From NCBI GenBank assembly GCA_033725935.1, contig MU867060.1:744001-808000 (forward strand): 64,000 nucleotides of DNA. Reading direction: 5' to 3'. Shown piece by piece: positions 1 through 10,102 of this stretch. The first letter of the stretch is position 1; the number at the start of each line of letters is the position of its first letter. The position numbers and the translations under genes were made by a program. The notes under the pieces were generated by a model. The model was not told the origin of the DNA and did not search any database. It saw only the letters and a program-made list of their open reading frames with translations. This DNA is from Cladorrhinum sp. PSN259. Its lineage: Eukaryota; Ascomycota; Sordariomycetes; Sordariales; Podosporaceae.

Positions 1-253
1 AACAATAACAATAAATGTGTCTCTTTTTCAGTGTTTCCTTCTCCTTCGTGGCGTAAACATTCGTAAATCATATAAGAAGTCACCTCATCTCTAGTGCAGA
101 AAAGCCCCCCGTCTGCTGGCTGGCTCGATGATCATGCCACAACCAAACTAGACATCGTTGCTTGACGAAAATAGCAAACTTCTTGACAAAAAACACATGC
201 ATTGAGGAAAAACCCCACCTGACTTCTCCCCCCGCTAGCAACGCTCACTTTTC
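1..253. other. left-edge flank, no gene seen
   Basis: Sequence downstream of the minus-strand gene that ends at 254. I see no open frame with coding character. It is probably 3' untranslated or intergenic sequence. Confidence 0.4.
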
Positions 254-682
254 TCAAGGCCACGGAGCTGCCGCCTCAGCCTCAGCCTTCACTTTGGCCT
301 CCGCAACAATGGCCTGCATCCGTTGAATCGTTGCCGGGTCCTCACCTGGTAACCGGCTGTGGGTAGTGCGCATGGTCAATGGCTCAGGAAGGGCAGCTAT
401 ATTGTGTGATTCAAAGCATGTTAGCATGACCTGAACTCCACACAAACAACCAAAAATTGAGATCACAGAAAGGGCTTGGTGTGTGTGTGTGTGTGGGAAA
501 TTCCTACAGGAGCTGAAATCCTGATGCTGAAGCTTGTTCTTGGAGTTTTCGTATTCCTCGCGGAACTTGGGCGTGTTCCAGGTCGTCGACTTGATGTTGA
601 GCTGTTGCTGCTGCTGCTGCTGTGATGATGTGGCTGCGTCTGATCCGCCCGGTGTGGCGAGTGGTTGTTGTTGGTCGGCCAT
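254..682 (-). CDS. small Gln-rich hypothetical protein, two exons
   Basis: I do not recognise this protein. The model is exon 1 at 682-508 and exon 2 at 396-254, with an intron at 507-397 (111 nt, donor gtagga, a gctaac branch site, acceptor atatag). It gives 105 residues. An upstream in-frame ATG at 700 would add six. The N-terminus is low complexity with a run of seven Gln near residues 26-32, then a KSTTWNTPKFREEYENSK segment, then a charged helix near the C-terminus (QAIVAEAKVKAEAEAA). There is no membrane segment or signal peptide. The intron contains a GT dinucleotide run. The frame stays open through the intron, so a longer unspliced read (148 aa) is possible, but the splice signals are good. 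It lies divergent to the membrane protein at 1518. Confidence 0.55.
   Translation of the reverse strand: MADQQQPLATPGGSDAATSSQQQQQQQLNIKSTTWNTPKFREEYENSKNKLQHQDFSSCRNFPHTHTHQALSVISIFGCLCGVQVMLTCFESHNIAALPEPLTMRTTHSRLPGEDPATIQRMQAIVAEAKVKAEAEAAAPWP
478..497. repeat. GT microsatellite
   Basis: A run of about eight GT dinucleotides inside the intron of the Gln-rich small gene. It is probably length-polymorphic. Confidence 0.8.
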
Positions 683-700
683 GATGGAATCTGAGTTCAT

Positions 701-1517
701 GGGTGGTTTTTTGTTGTTGTGTGTCTTTGTGGAATTGATATAAGTGATGGGTTGCTGTCAACAAATAGTAGTAGTGTGGGTTGTTGGTCGGTAGGTTCAA
801 AGTTGGCGGGGTATACCAGCGTTTCGAGTGTGGTTGTAACTGATCCCAACAAAGGAAAGGGCGATGGCTAAACAAAATTTCAAGATATGGATTCTTCACG
901 AGGCTTGTTACACTTGAAAAATGGGTGGAAGATGTGTTTTGATAAGTTCCAAATCTGGAATTTGAGAGGTTAGGTGTTATTGAACTGTTTGTTCTCAGGT
1001 GCCTAGGTAATGATTACCTGGGGCTGAAAGTGGAGCGCAGTCCACGGGAAATGGAAGCCTTTGATCCCCACCCATCAATGATCTTTCCGCGAGGTTGAAT
1101 CGATCGAAAAGTCGAAACTCCGTTTTCAGTTTGGTTATTAGTTCTCTCAACAATTAAGTTTGTCGAATACCTATTCGTTTTTCTATGTAAAAATGAGGAA
1201 AACGCGATGCGATATCGGTATACCCTTATGGCGGTTTAGAGGGAGGTCTTCCCCGCTGTCTCCCAGGGGGTTTAAACAGTCTTGGCCCGTCTTTTTCCGC
1301 CCACACTGTGCCAATCATCAGAGAGCAATTTGAGATGACGTAGAGGACATGGATTACAAAGGATGTTATAGCCTGGACCCTCTCAGCTATCACGGGCAGC
1401 ATTTCTGGACACCTGGAGAGGGGACAGTTAGCACTAGAGCAATTTTCATTTTTCTGGTCTTAGAGAAAGCATTTGTTTTGTCTTTCTAGAGCTGGAAAAG
1501 CACCATCAATACTCACA
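701..1517. other. intergenic, divergent promoter region
   Basis: About 0.8 kb between two divergent genes (ATGs at 682/700 minus and 1518 plus). No convincing ORF or RNA gene. It should contain both promoters, but I cannot assign a TATA element with confidence. Confidence 0.4.
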
Positions 1518-2231
1518 ATGGAGGTAACATTGCCTTGATATAAAACATACCAAGAGGGTCAAAATTCTGATATCAAAACAGGCAGTCTCAGCATACAGTT
1601 TCGCTAGTCTAGGCTGGCTCTCAGCTCAAGCTGTTCCCCTCATCATTTGGCCTTCGTTCATCAGCACACTCATCAGCGCTGATTCATCATATCATCATCC
1701 TGCCCGTTTACATGGTAAGGAGCTACCTACATATCCACGAGCATCAATGAAGCTATCGTAGACTGATCAACTTCCCAGATATTGAGAAATACTTTGCCCG
1801 CTCACTGGGCCTATCCCAGCTCACCTTAGGCCTCGTTCTTCTCATTCTTTCTGGTGCACTCCCACTGACATCCGTCACACATGGTGAGCTTCCATGCCGC
1901 GAACCGTTAGGCAACAACAGCCTTGAACTGACTAGCCATAGACCCAGCAGACGCTATTTCCCCCTACGCAACGGCGGCTGTCTTGATAAGCACCCTTTAC
2001 CACGCTTCAGCAGCATTCTACTCATACGCCCGATACACCCAAAGCGATCAAGTAGCGTACCAGCTAGGTTGCATCGGAAGCAGCTTGATGGCATCATTCG
2101 GCCTGTATGTTCTTCTTTTCGCCGGCGATACAGGAAGAATCAGTCGGAGGACTGGTGCCGATAAGAACACCAGCGGGTGGCCGTTCAAGAATGCCGAGTC
2201 GGACAAGAAGAAGAAGGGAAAGAAGATTTAG
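1518..2231 (+). CDS. four-helix conserved membrane protein with two-codon first exon
   Basis: Model: exons 1518-1523, 1582-1714, 1779-1883 and 1942-2231, with introns of 58, 64 and 58 nt. The join gives 177 residues. Exon 1 codes only Met-Glu and fuses in frame to AVSAYSFASLGWLSAQ. The product has four likely membrane helices (about residues 8-30, 60-82, 92-112 and 118-140), an E-K-Y-F-A-R-S-L motif after helix 1, and a Lys-rich C-terminal tail (KKKKGKKI) on one side of the membrane. I recognise the general look of a filamentous-fungal membrane family but no named function. No signal peptide other than helix 1. It converges with the zinc-finger gene, with 280 nt between stop codons. Confidence 0.75.
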
Positions 2232-2511
2232 GGTCCATGCTCGTTGATCATATTAGCATCTATCCCAATCAAATGTAAATATAGACGCTAGGATGCCTCC
2301 TTTAGCAAAGAGAAACCACATCCTGCCACGGTTTATTGAAAACACAGAACAAGCATCACCTGTCCTTTACCTTAAGGTCATCCTGGTACTCCATTGAATC
2401 TTTTCCCCCAGATCGTTTCCCAACCCTCTTCGCCTTCCCATAAAACCATAACGCCTGTTTTACCGTTAAATATTTTTATGATCTCTTCTGCCCGAATTTC
2501 GGCTGCGAAAC

Positions 2512-3665
2512 TCATGCATCCTCCGTCTCGATTGTTTTCAAGCTTTCAGCATTCCCAGAGGGTACCATATCAGGGGTCACACGGACATTCGCCGCTCCCG
2601 ATACAATAGCCTTTCGTCGCTCATGCCAAGCTTGCTCGACCTGTACCATCTGGTCCATGAGTGCCTCCTTCTCTAACCATTCTTTCCTGTAAATCTCCTC
2701 CCATTTTTGGCATGCGGCCCGGAGTTCTTCTCCCTCCTTCTCGGACCATTTAAGTTGAAGCTTGCAGATTCTGGCAAGCTTGTCAACAGGCATGGCAATC
2801 TCCTCTGTCGTGAATCCAGCATCTTCGGTGATAGGTGTGAACATATCTTCAGAATCGTCCTTGGCGCTTGAATCATCACCAGCATCATCCTGCCCGGCAG
2901 CATAGGACTGTGGAGTCTTGAGTATGATTCTCGTCATCTTGCTTGTCTTCCCTGGCCCGCTTCCCGCTGATTGATGAGCCTTAGAGACAGGGTCAGATGG
3001 TCGTAGATCTTCGGTCTGGTGAACTGTGCGCATGTGCTTCGCCAGGGCATCGGATCTGGTGAACGCTCGATCACATTCTAAATATAAGAACTCATTGTAA
3101 GCGTGGTTCCCTCTCGACCGAGTCAGTGCGATATCTTACCTGGCAGGTAGCAGTAAAATGGCTTTTCCCTGGTATGGCTTCTCATATGTGCCTTGAGTGC
3201 GTACCCGCTTGCATGGGCCATACCCTTCCGATTGCACCCAATCCACTCGCATGTGTACTTTTTCGCCCGGGTATCGATGTGCTCGCTGTGTATATGTTCG
3301 ACCAACTTGTCCATGTCTCCCTGATCACCAGCCCTGCACCCTTCCCAGGCACAGACGGTGACCTGCTCTTGGTAGTCCTCCTCATCCTGTCGGGCATTGA
3401 TGGGCGAATTTGGCACATCACCATCGGTATCTGATGAAACATCCGACATGTTATCGATTGGATCTGGGTCTGCGCTGTGTTCCTTTATTATGGCTGATGA
3501 CGCGGCTGAGCCAATGATCAACTTTTGGCGCTTGGGAGGTGGTGCGTCGTCCATGGATACGTCGATGTCTAGGACATCATCGTTGTCGGGGAACTCATCC
3601 CCGGAGGAGGCCATCGAGGAAAGAGGGGAGTCATCCTCAGGCGTTGGGGATTCGTGTCTCGCCAT
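2512..3665 (-). CDS. C2H2 zinc-finger protein, INO80 subunit Iec1-like
   Basis: Exons 3665-3140 and 3077-2512 with a 62-nt intron give 363 residues. The start at 3665 (MARHESP) is preferred over the upstream in-frame ATG at 3713. After an acidic, Ser-rich N-terminus come three C2H2 fingers: C105/C110 with H124/H129, C139/C144 with H160/H164, and C172/C177 with H190/H195. The splice junction restores LPECDRAFTRSDALAKH in the third finger. A C-terminal helical, Lys/Glu-rich region follows (about 255-330). The finger sequence (SGYALKAHMRSHT, then TRSDALAKHMRTVH) matches what I know of fission-yeast Iec1, a YY1-like subunit of the INO80 chromatin remodeller, and its filamentous-fungal relatives. 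Family membership is inference from motifs. The INO80 role is by analogy. Confidence 0.8.
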
Positions 3666-4330
3666 CTTGACGCGCGCAATTGGAGCAATTATGCAATAAC
3701 GAGTTGAGTTCAAAAGCTCTCGTAGGTCAAGGGCAATGCGCCGTGATTCTGCTGCCCGTTCGGGAATCTATTAACAGTATGGATTCGGGAAGAACAAGAG
3801 TTGTCAGACGGGGTATCGGTAATTGATACGTAAAGACTCTGTTGAAAGTCAAAATAAACAAGCCATGTAAACAATTGGTGATAGGAAAGTTGGAAGTTTG
3901 GACATAGGGTTGAACTCAAAATAAGAATCTTTCACGGCATCCTGCAGCTGAGCAAGCTCCTGTCACGGTCACTTTCAGTCTGGGCAGGCCAGCGCCTGTG
4001 CCGCGAACAGTCCACCGCGAAGCGCCATCTTTGCGCGCCCGCCGCTGATGTCTTGCGCCAGATAATGGCAGGGGTTCCAGGGCCCTGAACAACTGCCAGC
4101 CAGCTGTGGGCGGTTCAAGTCGCCACCCTTGACGCCTAAATAGCACGAGCGCGGGGGACATTTTTCTTGTTTACTACCCCGCCAACACTTTGCTCTTCCG
4201 CGCTCCCGTCTTTTCTGCAGGTATCCATTCGGGCGCGAACTTAACCAAACTTTTTGCTACAGTTGCAGTATCGTCGCGCCAACTGCCTTTTGTGCTTCAT
4301 TGCTTACAGAACTCTTTGAACATCTTCCAA
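3666..4330. other. divergent promoter region, Iec1-like / RanGAP
   Basis: 665 nt between two divergent genes. It is GC-rich and palindromic in places. Frames open here are not supported, except that the RanGAP frame stays open upstream to an ATG at 4190 (see findings). Confidence 0.4.
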
Positions 4331-5664
4331 ATGGCATCTTCTACCAAGATCTTCTCCCTCGAGGGGAAGGGCCTCAAGCTGGACACGGCTGAGGACCTCG
4401 AGGCTCACATTGCAGACCTCCGTGCCATGGACGATGTTGAGGAGGTCCGTCTGCTCGGCAACACTCTCGGCGTCGGCGCTTGCAAACTGCTTGGTGAAGT
4501 TCTTGCCACCAAGAAGACCCTTCGGGTATGTTTGAATACTGATTGTGTGTGCATGTGAAAAGACACTCGCAAAAATGCTAACAAAGATCGCTTGCTGATT
4601 AGGTCGCAAACCTCGCCGATATCTTCACCGGCCGTCTTCTCAACGAGATTCCGGAGGCCCTTTCCTCCCTTCTTACCTCGATTCTCAACCTCCCAAAACT
4701 TAACACAATCAACCTTAACGATAATGCTTTCGGCCTCAACACCCAGGCACCACTTGTCGCTTTCCTCGCCGCGCACGTGCCCCTGCAGCACCTCTACCTC
4801 AATAACAACGGTCTCGGCCCCCACGCTGGTATCTTGATCGCCGATGCGCTCTCGGAGCTGCATGCTAAGAAGGAGGAGGCTCGCAAGAATGGTCAGGACG
4901 TCCCATATCTCGAGACTGTCATCTGCGGGCGCAACCGCCTCGAGAACGGCAGCATGACGGCATGGGCAAAGACTTTCACCCTCCACAATAAGATCAAGGA
5001 AATCAAGATGGTGCAGAACGGCATTCGGCAAGAGGGTATCTCTCACCTCCTCAGCGAGGGTCTCCGCAACGCCCCCGAGCTTCGTGTGTTGGATCTCCAG
5101 GACAATACATTCACTGCGCTTGGTGCCAGGGCCTTGGCCAAGGTTACTCCGGGTTGGTCCGAGCTCATTGAGTTGGGCGTTGGTGATTCTCTCCTCAGCG
5201 GAAAGGGTGGTGTTCTACTTGGAAAGTCTCTCGCCCAGGGAAAGAACAAGAAGCTCGAGACTCTGCGCCTGCAGTACAATGACATCACTGCTACTGGTCT
5301 CAAGGAGCTTGCTGAGGCTGCCAAGGAGGCCCTGCCTGCCCTCAAGAAAATTGAGCTCAATGGCAACAAGTTCTCCGAGGACGACGAGTCCATTATTGCT
5401 CTCCAGGAGCTTCTTGAGGAGCGCAAGGAGAAGTTTGGTGGTGATATCGTCGCTGAGGACGAGTGGGGTGTCGACAGCCTGAGCGACCTTGAGGATGAGG
5501 ATTCTGACGAAGAGGAGGAGGAAGAAGAGGAGGAAGAGGACGCTGAGGAGAAGGCCGAGAAGCTTATCAAGGAGGCCGAGGAGGCTCAGGAGGAGCCTGT
5601 TATTCAGGTCAAGGACAAGGAGGTGGAGGATCTGGCGAAGCAGTTGGAGAAGACGGTGCTCTAA
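4331..5664 (+). CDS. rna1: Ran GTPase-activating protein (RanGAP1/Rna1)
   Basis: Exons 4331-4525 and 4603-5664 with a 77-nt intron (gctaaca branch site) give 418 residues. The family stimulates GTP hydrolysis by Ran in the cytoplasm and so drives nuclear transport. The body is a leucine-rich-repeat array (LHLNxN-type repeats, e.g. LQHLYLNNNGLGPHAG, VICGRNRLENGSM, VLDLQDNTFTALGA, LRLQYNDI, IELNGNKFSEDD), followed by a strongly acidic tail (about residues 355-380, long Glu run) typical of Rna1. The junction restores ADIFTGR, whose Arg76 corresponds to the conserved arginine of fission-yeast Rna1. The start at 4331 (MASSTKIFSLEGK) matches the family N-terminus. Fungal Rna1 has no SUMO-anchoring domain, and none is seen here. 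Confidence 0.95.
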
Positions 5665-6299
5665 GGAATACCAACAAAAAAAAGACGAAAAGAAAATATC
5701 AAGTTATTGCTGTCCAGTAAAGACGGCGGCAAAGGTTTTTAAGCGATACCCCCAAGATTATTATTTGTTCATTCACATTGTAGCGGCGGTTTGGTTTTTG
5801 TGTTATTAGAAGTATTGGAGTTTTCATGTCTTGTTGCTATATCTAGAGAAGTAGTGGTTTGTATGATGCGCCCGACACCAGCAAGCAGCATCATGAATTG
5901 ATTGATGTCAAATTCCGGTCAATATTGCGAGAGCCTCCATTTGATATCATTTTGGTCATTTTCTAGTGTCTTCTACTATGTGCTTGCTGTTTTGGTGATG
6001 AAAAACAGGTGCTTTTGTGAGGTCACGTTCTGCTCATCACACCACTTTTTTGTCCACGTCCCAAAAAGCATGCAGATATCACCGGCTACTGGCACCACTA
6101 TATGTATGTCTGTGAGTACATGTCTAGATAAATAGCAGTGGATCTTCCTTCCAACGAGGAAGCATCTAAATATTTGTGAAGTTAAAAGAAAAAACTTTCA
6201 ATCAATCAATCAATTGCATCAAAACAATACCACCACAGAATTAAAAATAAAAAAAACATCACATTACATACATACAAAACAGACACACTGAAGAAAACA
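5665..6299. other. intergenic, RanGAP 3' flank
   Basis: AT-richer stretch with T-runs and an (AATC)n stretch near 6200-6215. No ORF of coding quality. It holds the RanGAP 3' UTR and the promoter of the next gene. Confidence 0.4.
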
Positions 6300-6794
6300 A
6301 TGATCATCTTCGAAGACACAACCTCGGTGATCGAAGTCCTCTGGGATGTCGCCATCGCCTTCTTCGTAGTGAGACTGGCAGTCATTTATGCCTTCCTCAC
6401 CTTCGGCACCGTCCTTTTCCTTTCACTCCTACCACTACCCCCTTATGTGGCTATCAATAATGTTCCTGCACCGCTCATCCTGATTTTGTCATCGGCTTTC
6501 TGGGCACGGTACATGATAGTGAGGTACGAGATACCGCGCGCGGCCTGGTTCCGTCTTGCAATCGGGGGCGTGGCTGCGTTACTTGGTGTGGTGGGGGAGG
6601 GGTTGGTGAGACTTTTGGTGGGATATAATAGTAATGGGGGGCAGGTTGTTGGGTTGTTGGGAGAGTTGGGAGGGTTGGGAATGGTGGCTGGGATGATGGG
6701 GTTGTGGATGGTAATGGAGGATGGGATGGGTAAGAGGAGGAAAAAGGGAGAAGAAGAGTATGAGGAGAAATGGGGAGATGATGAGAAGTTGTAA
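6300..6794 (+). CDS. small four-helix membrane protein, hypothetical
   Basis: Single exon of 164 codons, not recognised. Four hydrophobic segments are visible: about residues 12-32, 36-56 (with LPLPPY), 82-107 and 118-138. A highly charged tail follows (KRRKKGEEEYEEKWGDDEK). An FARYMIVRYE-like basic segment (ARYMIVRYE) lies between helices 2 and 3. The second half is unusually G/T-rich in sequence, with many Gly and Val codons. The ATG at 6300 is the first in frame and follows an A-rich leader. Same strand as RanGAP, 635 nt downstream, so a separate transcript. Confidence 0.6.
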   Translation: MIIFEDTTSVIEVLWDVAIAFFVVRLAVIYAFLTFGTVLFLSLLPLPPYVAINNVPAPLILILSSAFWARYMIVRYEIPRAAWFRLAIGGVAALLGVVGEGLVRLLVGYNSNGGQVVGLLGELGGLGMVAGMMGLWMVMEDGMGKRRKKGEEEYEEKWGDDEKL

Positions 6795-8161
6795 GTTCTT
6801 TCAAAAAGATTGGGACCCGGGTGTAGGGTACATATAATAAAGTGAAGTACTAATGTAAGGTGATATCCTACCCAGGCCGAGTGTTAACTCGATACCAGCG
6901 GGTGTGAAGGCTTGAGACTTAGGAAATGGGTTGTGTATGCGAGATTGTTTGAAGATGGCGTTTTGGATTCTAGAGATTTGGGGGTTTGGGGGTCTGGGAA
7001 TGGGATATCAATGGTCAGGATTCACTTTTAGGAGATATATACAAACAAGTTTATTGTTTCAATGAGTGTTGTTCTTCCTGAATGTTCATGACGGTGATTT
7101 TGATGGCGACCCTTCTGGATGTCAGGCCACCATGTGCTAACGTTACACCGAAAGAGTGCTGCGCATTAGTGCTCCCCGCTAAATGCAACTACCCACCGAG
7201 CACTCCCGCTTCATCTTGCATTCAACTCCCAAACAAGCTCACCACCATCTCAACTTCCGCAGATCAACGATAAACTTGGCGCATGAAGTTCGCAAATCTC
7301 CCGACGCCACATGGATGATCATTGACTTCTCGGATATAAACACAGATATTGTACCTTATCTTGCCTCATATTCTCATGTCCAAGTTCTCGGCATTTCGGA
7401 GATCTTGCTCATCGTCGAAAACACCAGAGATCGAGCGTTCAATGGCACAAATATCAAGCATCTTGAACTCATGTGTGGGGGTTTTTAATTAATGGCAAAT
7501 TTATTGCGGAATATAAAACAACTTGGACGCTTCTGCCCTTGCAGCCTGATAGTATCTACTTGCATATCCGAATGCTGGCGAACAACTCGGTTGAAATCTT
7601 CCCGCATCTCTCCCGTGTATATCGGGGCAGTTATATCAAAGTTTCAACTTTCCTTTACCGCAATTGCTTGGTTTTTGAAAGTGCGTTTCCGACCAGTGGT
7701 GGATTCCTTATCTCCTCAGCATCATTCTCCTACTCACGCGGCCGGGCCGATATACCTGAAAGTTGACATGTTCTCCTTCACAGGCTAATTATGACATTGG
7801 AACTAACATCGCGGCATTTGCATGATAGAATGGTGGCCATGCAGATATCTCTTTTGACTTTTGGTTGTGCATTTTAAGAGAGGCGAGTGCCTCCCTACCC
7901 AGGGCGAGAATGGCCTCATCTCGTCATTCAGCTCTCCTTTCCATTCCTCAACTGCGACAGTGTCTAAGGTTGGCGAGCTGGCTTCGCCGCCCTGCTAGAA
8001 CCTCACTTTACATTCCTTGAACTGGCGTCTTGTGTCGCGACTTTAAGTGGTTTCCTTAAAGTACAAGCAACCTCGAGTTGACTTGTTGGCTGCGATATTC
8101 CCTTCTTGTCCTGTCCCTACATACATCTCTTGGTTTTGGCTCTTAGGAAAGGCTACCCACC
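6795..8161. other. intergenic with short unsupported frames
   Basis: Several short plus-strand frames at 7082-7788 overlap each other in different frames. None has a domain I recognise and I could not join them into one protein by clear splice sites. They could be a decayed gene. The last 200 nt are the chitinase promoter and leader. Confidence 0.35.
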
Positions 8162-9880
8162 ATGTTGTCCTCGTTATTACTTCTCGTCGCTCCCTTATTG
8201 CTGGCCACCCGAGCGTCGGCTGCCCCTTCACAACTTATACAGTTAGGTTCTCAGGAGAAAGCCGAGATACAGTGCAATGCAGCTGTCGCTCAGACTATCA
8301 CGGTCACGAAAACGGTATCTGCAACTCCCACCAGTTTGGTGAGAGGAGCATCAATAGCTGTACCGGCAGCTTCATCTTCAACAGCTCGAGTGGTCGCAGC
8401 TGCACCACCAGCTTCCTCTTCAGCAGCCCGAGTCACGGCTTTGGGGGCGAGCTCAGCTGTTCAACCATCCACCTCGTCAAGTCTTAGGGCTCAAAGTACA
8501 CCCGTTACATCGGTGATCACAAGCACCAGCAACACTACAGGTGGAGCTGGACTGCGAAATGCTCTTTATTTCACAAACTGGTAAGTGTGGTTTACTGTTA
8601 TGATAGCCCAAGTTTGGACTGACAAATTTTAGGGGTATTTACGGAGCCAACTATCAGCCCGACCAGCTCCCAGCTGCGAATCTTACTCACATCCTCTACG
8701 CATTTGCAGATATTGGTTCTGATGGAGAAGTGTATGTCCACCAAGTTCAAGTAGGAAAAAAAAAAAGAGATATTGACAAGCTTTGCAGAAAAACATCGGA
8801 CTCTTATGCAGATCTGGATAAGCATTATCCTGGTGACTCGTGGAACGATTCAGGGACAAACGCATACGGCTGCGTCAAGCAGTTGTTCCTCTTGAAGAAA
8901 AAGTACCGTCATCTAAAGACTCTTCTTTCGATTGGAGGATGGACGTACTCGCCCAAATTTGCTCCTGTTGCTGCTACGGAGGCTGGAAGGCGACGGTTTT
9001 GCTCTTCAGCAATTACTCTCATGAAGGGTGAGTAACCCCTCTCCCAGACTTTTCACTGGCAAGATCTGATTCATTAACCATAATTACAACATCAGACTGG
9101 GGCTTCGACGGTCTCGACATTGACTGGGAATATCCCGCCAACGCAGAACAAGCACAACACTTTGTACTCCTTCTCAGAACCTGCCGTCAAGCCCTCGACG
9201 CATACGCTGCCCAGCACGCTCCGGGATATCGCTTCCTCATCACCATCGCCACTTCAGCCGGCGCCAAAAATTACAACACCCTGAACTTCACAGCCCTGGA
9301 TCCCTACCTTGACGCCTGGCACCTCATGACATATGATTTTGCAGGGTCGTGGGATTCTACCACAGGACATCAGTCCAATATTTTGCTCAACACGCAGAAT
9401 CCCACAGCTACCAAGTTCAGCGCAGACCAAGCGGTGCATGATTACATTGCCGGCGGCGTCCAAGCCAACAAGATTGTCCTGGGTATTCCTCTCTACGGCA
9501 GGACGTTTGAGTCCACCACGGGGCTGGGACAACCGTACAGTGGTATTGGTCCGGGCACGGTGCTCTACAAGGACTTGCCTCTTCCTGGGGCTCAGGAGTT
9601 TTATGATAACGTGGCCATGGCTAGCTACAGCTTTGATCGGACGAAGGGGGAGCTTGTCACTTATGATACCGTCGCGAGCGCGCTGGCAAAGTCCAAGTAT
9701 CTCTTGCAGCGGGGACTGGGTGGTGCGGTGTACTGGGAGGCGAGCGGTGATCAGACTGGAGCGAAGAGTCTTGTTGGTACTGTTGCTGGGCAGATGAGGT
9801 TTCTGGAAGGGGTTCAGAATAACTTGAGGTATCCGATTAGTCGGTATGATAATATCAGGGCTGGGGTTCCTGGTAAGTGA
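8162..9880 (+). CDS. secreted GH18 chitinase
   Basis: Four exons (8162-8580, 8633-8731, 8789-9027, 9096-9880; introns 52, 57 and 68 nt) give 513 residues. The enzyme hydrolyses beta-1,4-GlcNAc bonds of chitin outside the cell or in the wall. A signal peptide covers about residues 1-21. A Ser/Ala/Thr-rich linker follows (about 45-130), probably O-glycosylated. The GH18 barrel starts at [14 protein letters not shown]. Motif SIGGWTYS is present, and the catalytic DGLDIDWE spans residues 257-264 with Glu264 as the acid. The later [16 protein letters not shown] and [11 protein letters not shown] motifs are intact. The junctions restore W-G-I-Y-G and [20 protein letters not shown], as in subgroup A (Chit42-like) fungal chitinases, but here the linker precedes the catalytic domain. 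The last codons read GVPGK-stop. The GTAAGT overlapping the stop looks like a donor but the protein ends at the family's usual length. Confidence 0.93.
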
Positions 9881-9987
9881 GTATATGTGGAGGTGAATGG
9901 TTTTTTTTTTCTTGTTCTTTTTAACTCTCACATGGTCGTATACCTCGGTTTATCTCTCTCTCTCTCTTCGGGGGGGGGGGGGGGGGG

Positions 9988-10031
<44 letters not shown>

Positions 10032-10069
10032 GNNNNNNNNNNCGGTTTTTTTTTTTTTTTTGGGGTTTG

Positions 10070-10102
<33 letters not shown>

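Noticed and set aside
7082..7788. Overlapping short plus-strand frames before the chitinase
   Set aside because: No motif, mutually overlapping in different frames, and no splice scheme joins them.
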